From NCBI RefSeq assembly GCF_014705655.1, contig NZ_JACXIY010000030.1:32587-96586 (forward strand): 64,000 bases of DNA, written 5' to 3'. The notes under the pieces are model-generated. The model saw only the letters and a list, made by a program, of their open reading frames with translations, did not search any database and was not told the origin of the DNA. Position 1 is the stretch's first letter. The number at the start of each line of letters is the position of its first letter. Source of the stretch: Paenibacillus arenilitoris (lineage in GTDB: Bacteria; Bacillota; Bacilli; Paenibacillales; Paenibacillaceae). Positions 15,950-25,592 of this stretch are shown here, piece after piece. The position numbers were made by a program, and so were the translations under genes.

Positions 15950-17860
15950 TTATTCGGCTGCTATGCGCCTCGCCTTTTGCCACACGTAATTCGTTAGCTG
16001 CACGCCCATGTCGTAGAACATAAACGGCGTGATCAAATAAATGCCGTTAAAATGCGGCATCGCGGCATCGAGCAGCTCCTTGGCGATCTGAACGCCCTCT
16101 GCGCGTCCCGCCTCACCTTCAAGTCCCGCCATCCGGCGGCGCACCTCGTCGGAGAGCTGAATGCCCGGCACTTCGTTATGCAAATACTCGGCATTGCGTC
16201 CGCTCGCCAGCGGCATAATGCCGATAAACATCGGCACGGACAAATGCTTCGTCGCCTCCGCGACGCGCTCGATGAGCGCCGGGTCGTACACCGGCTGCGT
16301 CATAATGTAGTCCGCTCCCGACTTGATTTTCCTCTCGAGGCGCTGCACGGCTTTGTCCAAATGCTTGACGTTCGGGTTAAACGCGGCGCCGACGACGAAC
16401 TTCGCCTTCTGCTTCAGCGGCTTGCCCGAGAATGCCGTTCCGTCGTTCAGCTGCTTGATCATGCGGATCATCTCGAACGAGGTCAAATCGTACACCGAGC
16501 TGGAATCCGGCAAATCGCCGAAGCGGGCCGGATCTCCCGTCACGGCCAGCACATGGTCGATATCCAGCGCGTCGAGCCCCATCATGTGCGACTGCGTTCC
16601 GATCAGGTTCCGGTCGCGGCAAGCGATATGGACGAGCGGCCGAATGCCGACCTTCTCCTGCAAGAGCGCGGCAAGCGCAATATTGCTCATCCGGGTAACG
16701 GCGAGCGAGTTGTCGGCCATCGTGACCGCGTCCGCCTTTGCCGCCTTGAGCGCGGCCGCGCCGTCCATGAACTTCCGGATGTCGAGGTCGCGCGGCGGAT
16801 CGAGCTCGACGATGACGGTATGCCTCTGCTGCACCAGTTCGACGATCGAAGGCTCCCGAACCGCCTGCCGCTGCGGCAGCGGCGATTCCTGAGCGGGCTT
16901 CGCCTGTCTGGTCACTTGAACCGAAATGATCTCCCCCTGATGGGTGATCTTGGCCGTTTGCCCGAGCTGCGGTACGTATCCGTCCAGCGCCTTGGCCATC
17001 GCCGCGACATGCTCCGGGGTCGTGCCGCAGCAGCCGCCGATCAGCCGGGCGCCGCGGTCGGCGAAGCGCCGCGCCGATTCGGCGAAATATTCCGGGCCCG
17101 CGGAGTAGGCGTACTTGCCGTCTACATAGTCCGGTATCCCGGCATTCGGGTAGACGGAAAGCGGGAGCCCGACGGGCCCGGCGATCGAGTCGATCGCGCG
17201 AAGGATGCCGTTCGGACCGCTGCGGCAGTTGAAGCCGACGACGTCCGCCCCTTCCTCCTGCAAGCGGTCGAACGCTTCCTTAAGGCCGTTCCCGTCCTGC
17301 GTCCGGCCGACGTCCTCCACGGCGAACTGGCAAATGACCGGGAGGTCGGATTCGGCGCGGGCGATCCGGAGCGCCAGCAGCATTTCGTCCAGGTCGTAGA
17401 ACGTTTCGAGCAGCAGCCCGTCCACGCCTTCGTCCAGCAGCGCGTGCATCTGACTCTTGTACGCTTCGATAACCTTCGCCGTCCGCAAATTTCTCCGTTT
17501 GCCGTCCCGGATGGAGCCGACCGCGCCTACGACGTAGGCGTCGGCGCCCACCGCCGAGCGCGCGGCGCGGACGCCGGCTCGGTTGATCGCGTCCATCTCC
17601 CCTTCCAGGCCGTACTTCGAGAGCTTCTCCGCGTTGGCGGAGAACGTGTTCGTCTCGATGACGCGGGCTCCCGCCTCGTAGTAGCTGCGATGAATGCCCT
17701 CGATCACGCCGGGGCGGATCGTATTGAATTCCTCGTAAGAAACGCCGACAGGGAACCCCATCTGGTACAGATAGGTTCCCATCGCGCCGTCCCCGGTCAA
17801 GATACGCTGTCCAAGCGCTTCCCTCAAATCCGGTTTCATGTTATTCATACCACCCATCAT
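15950..17860 (-). CDS. Bifunctional homocysteine S-methyltransferase / methylenetetrahydrofolate reductase
   Basis: Makes methionine and 5-methyl-THF. Residues about 1-310 form a homocysteine methyltransferase barrel with GDGAMGTYLYQMG, the zinc Cys in VGFNCRSGP and the CysCys in LIGGCCGTTPEH. Residues about 340-636 form the flavin reductase with VTMADNSLAVTRMSN and VGAAFNPN. This fusion is B. subtilis YitJ-like. It starts nine bases after dapF. The start is uncertain: ATG 17860, or ATG 17839 with GGTGG ten bases upstream. No S-box leader precedes it. It uses folate rather than cobalamin-domain chemistry. Confidence 0.9.
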   Translation of the reverse strand: MMGGMNNMKPDLREALGQRILTGDGAMGTYLYQMGFPVGVSYEEFNTIRPGVIEGIHRSYYEAGARVIETNTFSANAEKLSKYGLEGEMDAINRAGVRAARSAVGADAYVVGAVGSIRDGKRRNLRTAKVIEAYKSQMHALLDEGVDGLLLETFYDLDEMLLALRIARAESDLPVICQFAVEDVGRTQDGNGLKEAFDRLQEEGADVVGFNCRSGPNGILRAIDSIAGPVGLPLSVYPNAGIPDYVDGKYAYSAGPEYFAESARRFADRGARLIGGCCGTTPEHVAAMAKALDGYVPQLGQTAKITHQGEIISVQVTRQAKPAQESPLPQRQAVREPSIVELVQQRHTVIVELDPPRDLDIRKFMDGAAALKAAKADAVTMADNSLAVTRMSNIALAALLQEKVGIRPLVHIACRDRNLIGTQSHMMGLDALDIDHVLAVTGDPARFGDLPDSSSVYDLTSFEMIRMIKQLNDGTAFSGKPLKQKAKFVVGAAFNPNVKHLDKAVQRLERKIKSGADYIMTQPVYDPALIERVAEATKHLSVPMFIGIMPLASGRNAEYLHNEVPGIQLSDEVRRRMAGLEGEAGRAEGVQIAKELLDAAMPHFNGIYLITPFMFYDMGVQLTNYVWQKARRIAAE

Positions 17861-17869
17861 CCGTCGTTC

Positions 17870-18700
17870 TTACAAGGTGCCGCGGAAGGATACCGCGGCC
17901 GGACCCGTCATGTATACGTGATTGTCCGCCTCGTTCCACTCGATGAGCAAATCGCCGCCTTTGAGCGATACGGTGGCGGCCCGCTCCGTAGCGCCGTTCA
18001 GCACGGACGCGACCACGGTTGCGCAAGCGCCCGTGCCGCATGCGAGCGTCGGGCCGGCTCCGCGCTCCCATACGCGCATATCGGCCTGCGTGCGGGAATT
18101 CACGGTGACGAACTCCACGTTTATTTTACGGGGAAAGAGCGGATGCGTTTCGAGCTTCGGTCCCCATGCGTTCAAATCGAAGCCCACGGCGTCGTCGACG
18201 TAGATGACGCAGTGCGGGTTGCCCATAGATACGGCGGTAAAACGGAACTCGCGGCCGTCCACCTCGATCGGATGCCCGATGACGCGCTCGGCGTCGATCG
18301 TCGTCGGCACCTGCAGCCCGTTCAGGATCGGCTCGCCCATGTCGACGCGAACCGTGGCGACCTTGCCGTCCGCGACGGTCAATTGCACCTTCTGCGCGCC
18401 GGCGCCGAGCGTTTCGATCGTAATTTCTTCTTTATCGGTCAACCCGTTGTCGTAGACGTATTTCGCGACGCAGCGGATCGCGTTGCCGCACTGCTCCGCC
18501 TCGGAGCCGTCGGAATTGATGATGCGCATGCGGAAATCCGCGATTTCCGAAGGCAAAATGTAAACCAACCCGTCGGCGCCGATTCCGAAATAGCGGTTGC
18601 ACAGCTCGACGGCCAGCTCCGCGACGTTGTCCGGCAGCTGACGCTCGTCGGCGATTACGATGAAGTCGTTGCCTAGGCCGTTCATTTTCGTAAAGTTCAT
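17870..18700 (-). CDS. dapF: Diaminopimelate epimerase
   Basis: Converts LL- to meso-diaminopimelate for lysine and peptidoglycan. The 276 residues contain both catalytic cysteines, in EQCGNAIRC and ACGTGACA, and start MNFTKMNGLGNDF as in the family. The ATG at 18700 has AAGGAG 11-12 bases upstream. It is first in a two-gene operon with the methyltransferase/reductase. Supply of DAP fits the cell-wall genes nearby, though no regulation is visible. Confidence 0.95.
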   Translation of the reverse strand: MNFTKMNGLGNDFIVIADERQLPDNVAELAVELCNRYFGIGADGLVYILPSEIADFRMRIINSDGSEAEQCGNAIRCVAKYVYDNGLTDKEEITIETLGAGAQKVQLTVADGKVATVRVDMGEPILNGLQVPTTIDAERVIGHPIEVDGREFRFTAVSMGNPHCVIYVDDAVGFDLNAWGPKLETHPLFPRKINVEFVTVNSRTQADMRVWERGAGPTLACGTGACATVVASVLNGATERAATVSLKGGDLLIEWNEADNHVYMTGPAAVSFRGTL

Positions 18701-18754
18701 AGGAATGCTCTCTCCTTGCCCTATCAATCGGTATATGATTAGGTATGATTTTTC

Positions 18755-18783
18755 CTATTAGCATACCGTAAAGCAAGGAGAAA
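18755..18783 (-). promoter_or_regulatory. Candidate promoter of dapF
   Basis: Read leftward, TTTCTC and TAATAG are 17 bases apart with TGC directly before the -10 (extended -10). The AT-rich stretch that follows contains near-repeats GGTATATGATT and GGTATGATT. Confidence 0.35.
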
Positions 18784-18821
18784 CGCTATTCATAATTTGT
18801 ATCATCATTTGCATTATCCCG

Positions 18822-21605
18822 TTATCTCGCGGCGGATTGCGAGCTGAGCGGCCACTTCGTTTTCGGATTTTTTTTCTTGGTCGAGCCGAGCACGCTGCCG
18901 ATGCCCATGACGAAGGTCGGAATGCCCGCGGCCACGAAGACGAGGCACCATTCCCTGAATCCGATCGGAACGGTTTTGAAGATCGGCTGCAGCGCTTCGA
19001 TGTATAGCACGCCGAGCATCAGAAGCAGCGACGACACGACGGCAAGCACCAAATATTTGTTCTGCAGCGGGTTCCGATGGAAGATCGAGCGCGAGCTCCT
19101 GCAGTCGAATACGTGGATGAGCTGGGCCATGACGAGCGTCGCGAACGCGACCGTCTGCGCCTCCATCAGCTGCGAGGCGCTTCCCGGCGCCTGACGGAGC
19201 GTTATCCAGAACGCGCCGAGCGTACATACGCCGATCAAGATGCCGCGGCTGATGATTTTCCAGCCGAGCCTGCGCGAGAAGATGCTCTCCTTCGCCGAGC
19301 GGGGCTTTTGCTGCATCAGGTCCTTCTCCGCCTGATCCACGCCGAGCGCCATCGCCGGCAAGCCGTCGGTGACCAGGTTCACCCATAGAATTTGAATCGG
19401 GACGAGCGGCAGCGGCAGTCCGGCCATCATCGCGAGGAACATGACCAAAATCTCGCCGACGTTCGAAGCAAGCAAATAGCGGATGAACTTGCGTATATTT
19501 TCGTAGATGCCCCGGCCTTCCTCGATCGCCGCCACGATCGTCGAGAAATTGTCGTCGCTCAGCACGAGCGCCGAAGCTTCCTTCGACACGTCCGTGCCCG
19601 TAATGCCCATGGCGATGCCGATGTCGGCCGCCTTGATCGCCGGCGCGTCGTTCACCCCGTCGCCGGTCATCGCCACGACATGCCCTTGGCGCTGCAGCGC
19701 CTTGACGATCCGCAGCTTATGCTCAGGCGACACGCGGGCATAGACGTAAATGTTGTCCACGAGGCGGTCAAGCTGCTCGTCGCTCATCGCCTCCAGCTGC
19801 TTGCCGCTCATCGCAATGCCCCCGCGCGGCATAATGCCGAGCTGCGAGGCGATCGCCTCGGCCGTCAGCTGGTGGTCACCCGTAATCATGACCGTCTTGA
19901 TGCCGGCACGGCGGCATGTCGCGATCGCTTCCTTCACCTCGCGGCGCGGCGGGTCGATCATGCCGGTCAAGCCGACGAACACGAGCTGGCATTCGGCGTC
20001 GCTCTCCGTCTCGCAAGTCTCGCTAGCGCGAAGATCGCGATAGGCGAACCCGAGCACGCGCAGCGCGGACTGCGCCATCGCCTCCGCCGCCTCCGCGCAT
20101 TTGCGCTTAAGCGTGGCGGTGAAAGGCACGACCTTGCCGTCCCAGAGGACGTACGTGCAATGCTCCATCAGCATGTCCGGCGCGCCCTTCGTGCAGACAA
20201 GCCTGCCGCCCTGATGCGCGACGACGACCGACATCCGCTTCCGCTCCGAATCGAACGGAAACTCCTTCTCGCGCTTGTAGAGCGGCTCGAGCGACTTGGC
20301 GGACGAGCCGAGCTTGGCCGCCAGCACGGCGAGCGCCCCTTCCGTCGGGTCCCCCTTGAGCTGCCATTCCTCCTGCGGTTCCTTGCTCTTCCTCTTCTTC
20401 GGCTCTTCCGCATCCAGCTTGACGAGCTGTGCGTTGTTGCACAAGGCGCTTATTTGCAGCAGCCGTTTGATCGACTGATCGTGCTTGACGTCGAGCGTCT
20501 TGCCGTCCTCGAACATCGAACCGGTCGGCTCGTAACCCTCCCCGCTGACTTCGAGCCGCCGCCCGCCGATCCATGCGTGGGTAACGGTCATTTTGTTCTG
20601 CGTCAGCGTGCCGGTTTTGTCCGAGCAGATGACCGACGCGCAGCCGAGCGTCTCGACGGACGGCAGCTTCCTCACGATCGCCTTCCGCTTGATCATCCGC
20701 TGCACGCCGAGCGCGAGCGCGATCGTGACGATGGCCGGCAGCCCTTCCGGAATGGCGGCTACCGCCAGGCTGACGCCGGCCAGGAACATGCCGTAAGCCG
20801 GCTGGCCGTGCAAAATGCCCGCCACGACGACCAATACCGTCAAGGCGACCGCGACGACGATCAATATTTTGCCCAGCTGCTCCAGCCGGTGCTGAAGCGG
20901 CGTTTCCATCGATTCCGTCTGCTCGATGAGGCCGGCGATTTTGCCCATCTCGGTATCCATGCCCGTCCGGATGACGACGCCTTTGGCCGTTCCCCTCGTA
21001 ACCATCGTGCCCATGAAGCCGGTATTGCGCTGATCGCCGAGCGGCAGGTCGGGTTCCGAAATGACCGCGGCGTGCTTGCCCACCGGAACCGACTCGCCGG
21101 TAAGCGCCGACTCCTCGACGTAGCAGCTGTTCGCTTCAAGCAGCCGCACGTCGGCGGGGATGCGGTCGCCGCTCTCGAGATGGACGATGTCGCCCTTCAC
21201 CAGCTCCTTCGCCGGAATCGTCGCCAGCTCGCCGCCCCGCATCACCTTCGCCGACGGCGCGGACAGTTCCTTGAGCGCGCGCAGCGACCGCTCCGCGCGG
21301 AATTCCTGGGCGAAGCCGAGCGCCGCGTTCAGGACGATGATCGCGACGATCGTGATCGCGTCCAAGTATTCGCCGAGCAGGCCGGAGATTAAGGTCGCCC
21401 CCATCAAGACGAGCACCATAAAATCTTTGAATTGATTCAAGAACAGCATGATCGGCGAAACGCGCTTGCCCTCCGACAGCTCGTTCCTCCCGTGCTCCGC
21501 GAGCCGCTTCGCCGCTTCGGACGCCGTCAGCCCCTGATCCGGGGAGCTGGCTAACGCTTCGACCAACTCGGACTTCCCCATTTGGTGCCATTTCACTTGT
21601 TCCAT
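18822..21605 (-). CDS. P-type calcium-transporting ATPase (YloB-like)
   Basis: A 927-residue P2A-type pump that exports Ca2+ using ATP. It has the N-terminal cation ATPase domain, LTGESVPV in the actuator, VAAIPEGLPAIV in helix 4 (the calcium-pump form), CSDKTGTLTQNK with the phosphorylated Asp, GDGVNDAPAIKAADIGIAM and about ten membrane helices. The ATG at 21605 has GGGAGGGAGTTATACC upstream; a longer reading to 21791 crosses the intergenic region. The cytoplasmic loop includes a lysine-rich insert (KKRKSKEPQEE). It is divergent from rqcH, as yloB neighbours yloA elsewhere. Confidence 0.93.
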   Translation of the reverse strand: MEQVKWHQMGKSELVEALASSPDQGLTASEAAKRLAEHGRNELSEGKRVSPIMLFLNQFKDFMVLVLMGATLISGLLGEYLDAITIVAIIVLNAALGFAQEFRAERSLRALKELSAPSAKVMRGGELATIPAKELVKGDIVHLESGDRIPADVRLLEANSCYVEESALTGESVPVGKHAAVISEPDLPLGDQRNTGFMGTMVTRGTAKGVVIRTGMDTEMGKIAGLIEQTESMETPLQHRLEQLGKILIVVAVALTVLVVVAGILHGQPAYGMFLAGVSLAVAAIPEGLPAIVTIALALGVQRMIKRKAIVRKLPSVETLGCASVICSDKTGTLTQNKMTVTHAWIGGRRLEVSGEGYEPTGSMFEDGKTLDVKHDQSIKRLLQISALCNNAQLVKLDAEEPKKRKSKEPQEEWQLKGDPTEGALAVLAAKLGSSAKSLEPLYKREKEFPFDSERKRMSVVVAHQGGRLVCTKGAPDMLMEHCTYVLWDGKVVPFTATLKRKCAEAAEAMAQSALRVLGFAYRDLRASETCETESDAECQLVFVGLTGMIDPPRREVKEAIATCRRAGIKTVMITGDHQLTAEAIASQLGIMPRGGIAMSGKQLEAMSDEQLDRLVDNIYVYARVSPEHKLRIVKALQRQGHVVAMTGDGVNDAPAIKAADIGIAMGITGTDVSKEASALVLSDDNFSTIVAAIEEGRGIYENIRKFIRYLLASNVGEILVMFLAMMAGLPLPLVPIQILWVNLVTDGLPAMALGVDQAEKDLMQQKPRSAKESIFSRRLGWKIISRGILIGVCTLGAFWITLRQAPGSASQLMEAQTVAFATLVMAQLIHVFDCRSSRSIFHRNPLQNKYLVLAVVSSLLLMLGVLYIEALQPIFKTVPIGFREWCLVFVAAGIPTFVMGIGSVLGSTKKKNPKTKWPLSSQSAAR

Positions 21606-21657
21606 GGTATAACTCCCTCCCGTGATATGCAGAGCCAAGCGACAACGGCGCAGGCCC

Positions 21658-21697
21658 TTCGGACAGCCCTTCTGTGGTAAATGTATTCGGACAGCCC
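21658..21697. repeat. Two direct 12-bp repeats between the ATPase and rqcH
   Basis: TTCGGACAGCCC occurs at 21658-21669 and again at 21686-21697, 28 bases apart, in the 179-base gap between the divergent genes. The exact repeat length and placement suggest a regulator site, but the factor is unknown. Confidence 0.45.
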
Positions 21698-21784
21698 GTA
21701 AAATATCCCAACAAGGGCTTAAGTTTTTGTCCCAACTATGGCATGATAGAAGCAGACTGTTTGAGAAGGAAGGAACGATACAAC

Positions 21785-23530
21785 ATGGCACTCGACGGCA
21801 TCGTGACCCATGCGATCGCGCAAGATTTGCAGCGCTGCGTAGGGGCGCGTATCCATAAAATCCACCAGCCGACCGAGCACGAGCTCGTGCTCGGCATCCG
21901 CGGCGCGGGCATGCAGGGCAGGCTGCTGCTGTCCGCGAACCCGACTTATCCGCGCGTCCATTGGACGACCGCTAGCTACGTCAATCCTCTGGAAGCGCCG
22001 ATGTTCTGCATGCTGCTCCGGAAATACTGCGAGGGAGGCGTCATCGAATCCGTTAAGCAAATCGGACGCGAGCGCATCCTTCATATTGAAGTCAAGCACC
22101 GCGACGAGCTCGGCGACCTGTCGAACAAAACGATCGTCGTCGAAATTATGGGCCGCCACAGCAACATTATTTTGATGGACCCCGCGACCGGCTTGATCCA
22201 TGACGGCATCCACCACGTCACGCCCGCGATCAGCAGCTACCGGATCGTCATGCCCGGCAGCACTTACACGGCTCCGCCCGAACAAGGCAAATCCGACCCG
22301 CTCTCGCTGCTGACCGAGCGGCAGTTTGCGGACGCACTCGGAACTTCGGACGAAGCGGCGCCGCCGCATAAGCGGCTCGTCGACTCGCTCAGCGGCTTCA
22401 GCCCGCTGCTTGCCAAGGAGCTCGTGTTTCGGGCGAAGGCAGGAGGCGAGACCGCGGGTATCGCCGATTTGTGGAACGTATTCGCCGGCTTTGCGGAGGA
22501 AGTGAGGGAAGGACGGTTCGCGCCGGCGATCGTGATCGAGGAGCATAGCGGCAAAGCTTACTTCTCGATTACGAAGCTGACGCATATCGAGGGGGAAAGG
22601 ACCGAATATCCTGATGTGAGCGCTTGCCTCGAAGCGTTCTACGGCGACAAAGCCGAGCGGGATACGGTGAAGCAGCGCGCGGCAGACCTGATCCGGTTCG
22701 TCCAGAACGAGAAGGCGAAGAACATCGCGAAGATCGGCAAGCTCGAGGACACGCTCGCCGGCGCGAAGGACGCTGAGAAATACCGGGTGCTCGGCGAGCT
22801 GCTTACCGCCTACATGCATCAGATCGACCGCGGCGACGGCTCGGTAACGCTGGTGAACTTTTATGACGAGGAGCAGGCGGAGGTGACGATCGAGCTTGAC
22901 CCTCAGCTTTCGCCGTCCGACAACGCCCAGCGATATTTCCGCCGCTATACGAAGCATAAGAACAGCCTGTCCGTCGTGGCCGAGCAGATGGAGATCGCGC
23001 GCGCGGAAATTCAATATTTCGAGGCGCTGCTTCAGCAGCTGGACAACGCCTCGCTCGCCGATATCGGCGAAATCCGCGACGAGCTTGTCGAGCAGGGCTA
23101 CATGAAGGATCGCGCGCGGCGCGGACCGAAGAAGAAAAAATCGCTACGTCCGGCCCTTCTGTGCTATACGTCCTCCGAAGGCGCAGCCGTGTACGTCGGC
23201 AAGAACAACACGCAAAACGAATATTTGACGAACCGCCTCGCGGCGCCTTCCGATACTTGGCTGCATACGAAGGATATTCCGGGATCGCATGTCGTCATCC
23301 GGGGAAGCGACTTCGGCAACGCGACGCTCGAGGAAGCGGCCATGCTCGCGGCGCATTACAGCCAGGCGCGGGAGTCCAGCTCCGTGCCCGTCGATTACAC
23401 GACGATCCGCCATGTCCGCAAGCCAAGCGGGGCTAAGCCCGGCTTCGTCATCTACGACAATCAGAAGACGCTATTCGTCACGCCGGACGACCAGCGCATT
23501 AAATCGCTTGCCTATGTAACCAAGGCGTAA
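21785..23530 (+). CDS. rqcH: Ribosome quality control factor RqcH (NEMF/FbpA family)
   Basis: Binds stalled 50S subunits with peptidyl-tRNA and adds C-terminal alanine tails. The 581 residues have NFACT-N (about 1-200, MALDGIVTHAIAQDL and GRHSN), helix-hairpin and coiled-coil middle (RADLIRFVQNEKAKN), and C-terminal NFACT-R with KDIPGSHVVIR. The start at ATG 21785 is preceded by AAGGAAGGAACGATACAAC and matches the family; the earlier in-frame ATG lies in the divergent control region. It is the only plus-strand gene here, back to back with the calcium ATPase. Confidence 0.93.
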   Translation: MALDGIVTHAIAQDLQRCVGARIHKIHQPTEHELVLGIRGAGMQGRLLLSANPTYPRVHWTTASYVNPLEAPMFCMLLRKYCEGGVIESVKQIGRERILHIEVKHRDELGDLSNKTIVVEIMGRHSNIILMDPATGLIHDGIHHVTPAISSYRIVMPGSTYTAPPEQGKSDPLSLLTERQFADALGTSDEAAPPHKRLVDSLSGFSPLLAKELVFRAKAGGETAGIADLWNVFAGFAEEVREGRFAPAIVIEEHSGKAYFSITKLTHIEGERTEYPDVSACLEAFYGDKAERDTVKQRAADLIRFVQNEKAKNIAKIGKLEDTLAGAKDAEKYRVLGELLTAYMHQIDRGDGSVTLVNFYDEEQAEVTIELDPQLSPSDNAQRYFRRYTKHKNSLSVVAEQMEIARAEIQYFEALLQQLDNASLADIGEIRDELVEQGYMKDRARRGPKKKKSLRPALLCYTSSEGAAVYVGKNNTQNEYLTNRLAAPSDTWLHTKDIPGSHVVIRGSDFGNATLEEAAMLAAHYSQARESSSVPVDYTTIRHVRKPSGAKPGFVIYDNQKTLFVTPDDQRIKSLAYVTKA

Positions 23531-23600
23531 GGAAAGCCTCACGAAAGCAAAGTCTGCCGGCTCGGCGGCAAATCGTAAAAATGGCGGTGCCAGTACTATC

Positions 23601-23670
23601 TGGACCGCTGTTTAAACAATAGATCGGTCCAAATAAATAGAGCTGTCCCGTCGGTCGCTTCAAGACCGAT
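23601..23670. other. Two short inverted repeats after rqcH
   Basis: GGACCG/CGGTCC arms (23602-23607 and 23625-23630) surround TGTTTAAACA, and TCGGTC/GACCGA arms occur at 23651-23656 and 23664-23669. Neither is followed by a T run. The 164-base gap between the convergent genes has no ORF, and no clear terminator was found. Confidence 0.3.
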
Positions 23671-23694
23671 TAAGACAACTCCAGCCCCTGCTAT

Positions 23695-24558
23695 TTAATT
23701 GGAAGGCTTAAGCCTGTCCAGCACCTCGGTCGAAACCGTGCGGCTCCCTACCGCGCCATGGAAAACTTGCCCCTGGCGCGAGCCGTGAAAATCGGAGCCG
23801 CCGGTGACGATCGCCCCATGCTTCTCCGCAAGCTTGGCGTAACGCTCCTCTTCTTCTTCGGAGTGGTCGGAATGGTACGCCTCGACCCCCTGCGCGCCTT
23901 GCCCGAGCAGCTCTTCGACCAAGGCATCGTCTCCGTACAGCCCCGGATGGGCGATGACGCTCGTGCCGCCCGCTTCCTTGATCCACGCGATCGCCTCAAG
24001 CGGATGCACGCGCGGCGGATTGGCGTAGGCGGCCGCTCCCGCGGCCAAATACCGGTCGAACGCTTCCTTTATGGTCGAGACGGCGCCTTTGCGCACGAGC
24101 GCTTCCGCGATATGGGGGCGGCCGATGCTTCCCTCCTTCGCATGTCGCGATTGGCTGTCCCCGTCCTTCGCCGCGGCCAATACGTCTTCCATCGTTATGG
24201 CGATGCCAAGCTCCTGCAGCTTCCCGACGATCATGGCGTTCCGCTGCTCCCGAGTGCCGCGCAGGCCGGCCAAGCGCGCCAGCCACCGTTCGTCCTTGTT
24301 GTTCGTGTAATAGCCAAGAATATGGATGTCCTTGCCGCCTGCCACCGTGCTCACTTCGACGCCCGGCACGACGGCTATCCCGATACGCCCGCCCTCGATC
24401 ACGGCCGCCTCCACCCCGGCTACCGTATCGTGATCGGTGATCGCCACGGCCGCGAGTCCCGCCTCCTTCGCGAGACGGACGTTCTCCGCGGGAGACTGCA
24501 TGCCGTCCGAAGCGGTCGTATGCGTGTGCAAATCCGCCCTTCCACGCGCTAGAGCCAT
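23695..24558 (-). CDS. PHP-domain phosphoesterase (TrpH/YciV-like)
   Basis: A 287-residue PHP-family metal phosphoesterase. It shows ADLHTHTTASDG near residue 8 with the first metal His pair, AITDHDTVAG, EVSTVAGGKDIHILGY, SVIAHPGLYG and the final GSDFHGSRQG. Relatives hydrolyse 3',5'-bisphosphates or short 5'-oligonucleotides; the substrate here is inferred. Its start overlaps the end of the LysR gene by ten bases, with GAGAGG upstream, so both are one transcript. Confidence 0.85.
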   Translation of the reverse strand: MALARGRADLHTHTTASDGMQSPAENVRLAKEAGLAAVAITDHDTVAGVEAAVIEGGRIGIAVVPGVEVSTVAGGKDIHILGYYTNNKDERWLARLAGLRGTREQRNAMIVGKLQELGIAITMEDVLAAAKDGDSQSRHAKEGSIGRPHIAEALVRKGAVSTIKEAFDRYLAAGAAAYANPPRVHPLEAIAWIKEAGGTSVIAHPGLYGDDALVEELLGQGAQGVEAYHSDHSEEEEERYAKLAEKHGAIVTGGSDFHGSRQGQVFHGAVGSRTVSTEVLDRLKPSN

Positions 24559-25460
24559 TGGTTCAAATTCCTCTCTCTCAAAAAGGTTAAAAAGGTAACC
24601 GCCGAAATCGGAAGCAGCGCGGACTTCAAATAGATCGAATAAAATTGCCGCTTAAACTTCGTATCCGTAATTTTGACCATGCGGATAAGGCCAAGCGCGA
24701 CTTCGTGCTTCACGGACGAGGCGGACACGAAGGAGATGCCGAGTCCCGCTTCGACGGCCGACTTTACCGCGCCCGTGCTCCCAAGCTCCATGACGATCTT
24801 CATGGCGGCGGGATCGATGTTCTTCTCCCGGAGCTGCTCCTCCATGACGAGACGCGTCCCCGAGCCCTGCTCGCGCAGGACGAACGGGTATTCCATCACT
24901 TCCTCCAGGCTGACCGAGGAGCGGCTCGCGAGCGGATGGTCCTTGGAGACGATGAGCCGCAGTTCGTCGCTCATGACCGCTTCCATATGCATGTCCGGAT
25001 GATTGACGGGAGCCTCGATCAAACCGAAATTCAGCTGATGGTTCAGGATGTCTTCCATGATTTGGGACGTATTCATCACCTTCATGCTGATCGCGATATG
25101 CGGGTATTCCTGGCCGAACGGGCCGAGCAGCCTTGGCAAAATATATTCGCCGATCGTCAGGCTGGACCCCAGCTGCAGCCGTCCTTTCAGCTGCTTCGTG
25201 AATGTGGACATCGCTTGATCCGTGTCGCGGATCAGGTCGATGCTGCGCTGCGCGTAAGGCATGAGCGCCCTGCCGGCTTCCGTCAGCTCGATCCGCTTGG
25301 TCGACCGCTGGAGCAGCTTCGTGCCGAAATAATCCTCCAGCGACTGTACCTGCATCGTCACGGCCGGCTGGGTCATATGTAAGGATTGCGCGGCGGCCGA
25401 GAAGCTGCCCCGTTCCGCAACCGTGTAAAAAATATGGAGCTGGTGAAAATTCAGTGCCAT
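24549..25460 (-). CDS. LysR-family transcriptional regulator
   Basis: A 303-residue LysR regulator. The N-terminal winged helix (about 3-62) reads FHQLHIFYTVAERGSFSAAAQ and MTQPAVTMQVQSLE, followed by a two-lobe effector domain with YPFVLREQGSGTRLVMEE. The effector domain resembles CysL/CysB-type members that sense sulfur metabolites, but this is only a loose likeness. It is transcribed ahead of the PHP gene rather than divergent from a target. Confidence 0.85.
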   Translation of the reverse strand: MALNFHQLHIFYTVAERGSFSAAAQSLHMTQPAVTMQVQSLEDYFGTKLLQRSTKRIELTEAGRALMPYAQRSIDLIRDTDQAMSTFTKQLKGRLQLGSSLTIGEYILPRLLGPFGQEYPHIAISMKVMNTSQIMEDILNHQLNFGLIEAPVNHPDMHMEAVMSDELRLIVSKDHPLASRSSVSLEEVMEYPFVLREQGSGTRLVMEEQLREKNIDPAAMKIVMELGSTGAVKSAVEAGLGISFVSASSVKHEVALGLIRMVKITDTKFKRQFYSIYLKSALLPISAVTFLTFLRERNLNQWL

Positions 25461-25527
25461 CGTTCAAACCATCCTTTCTTCTGTCGTTATTATACTACAA
25501 CCCACTTTGGAATTCGCATAAACGCCA

Positions 25528-25563
25528 TAAAAAAAAGCGCTCAATCTTTTCAGATTTTACGCT
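25528..25563 (-). terminator. Terminator after the unknown gene at 25.6 kb
   Basis: Read leftward, a stem AGCG...AATCT-GAAA-AGATT...CGCT is followed by eight T. It lies about 30 bases after the stop of the gene to its right and ahead of the LysR gene. Confidence 0.7.
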
Positions 25564-25592
25564 CGATCCTTTTAATTCATCCGTTACGGCGC

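Noticed and set aside
17861..17869. S-box (SAM) riboswitch before the methionine-pathway gene
   Set aside because: Only nine bases separate it from dapF, and no such fold is visible upstream of dapF.
16052..18676. Antisense ORF of 874 codons across the methyltransferase and dapF genes
   Set aside because: Spans two well-supported genes on the other strand and has the Arg-rich composition of a shadow frame.
19392..21392. Antisense ORF of 666 codons opposite the calcium ATPase
   Set aside because: No motifs; the reverse frame of a gene with full ATPase signatures.
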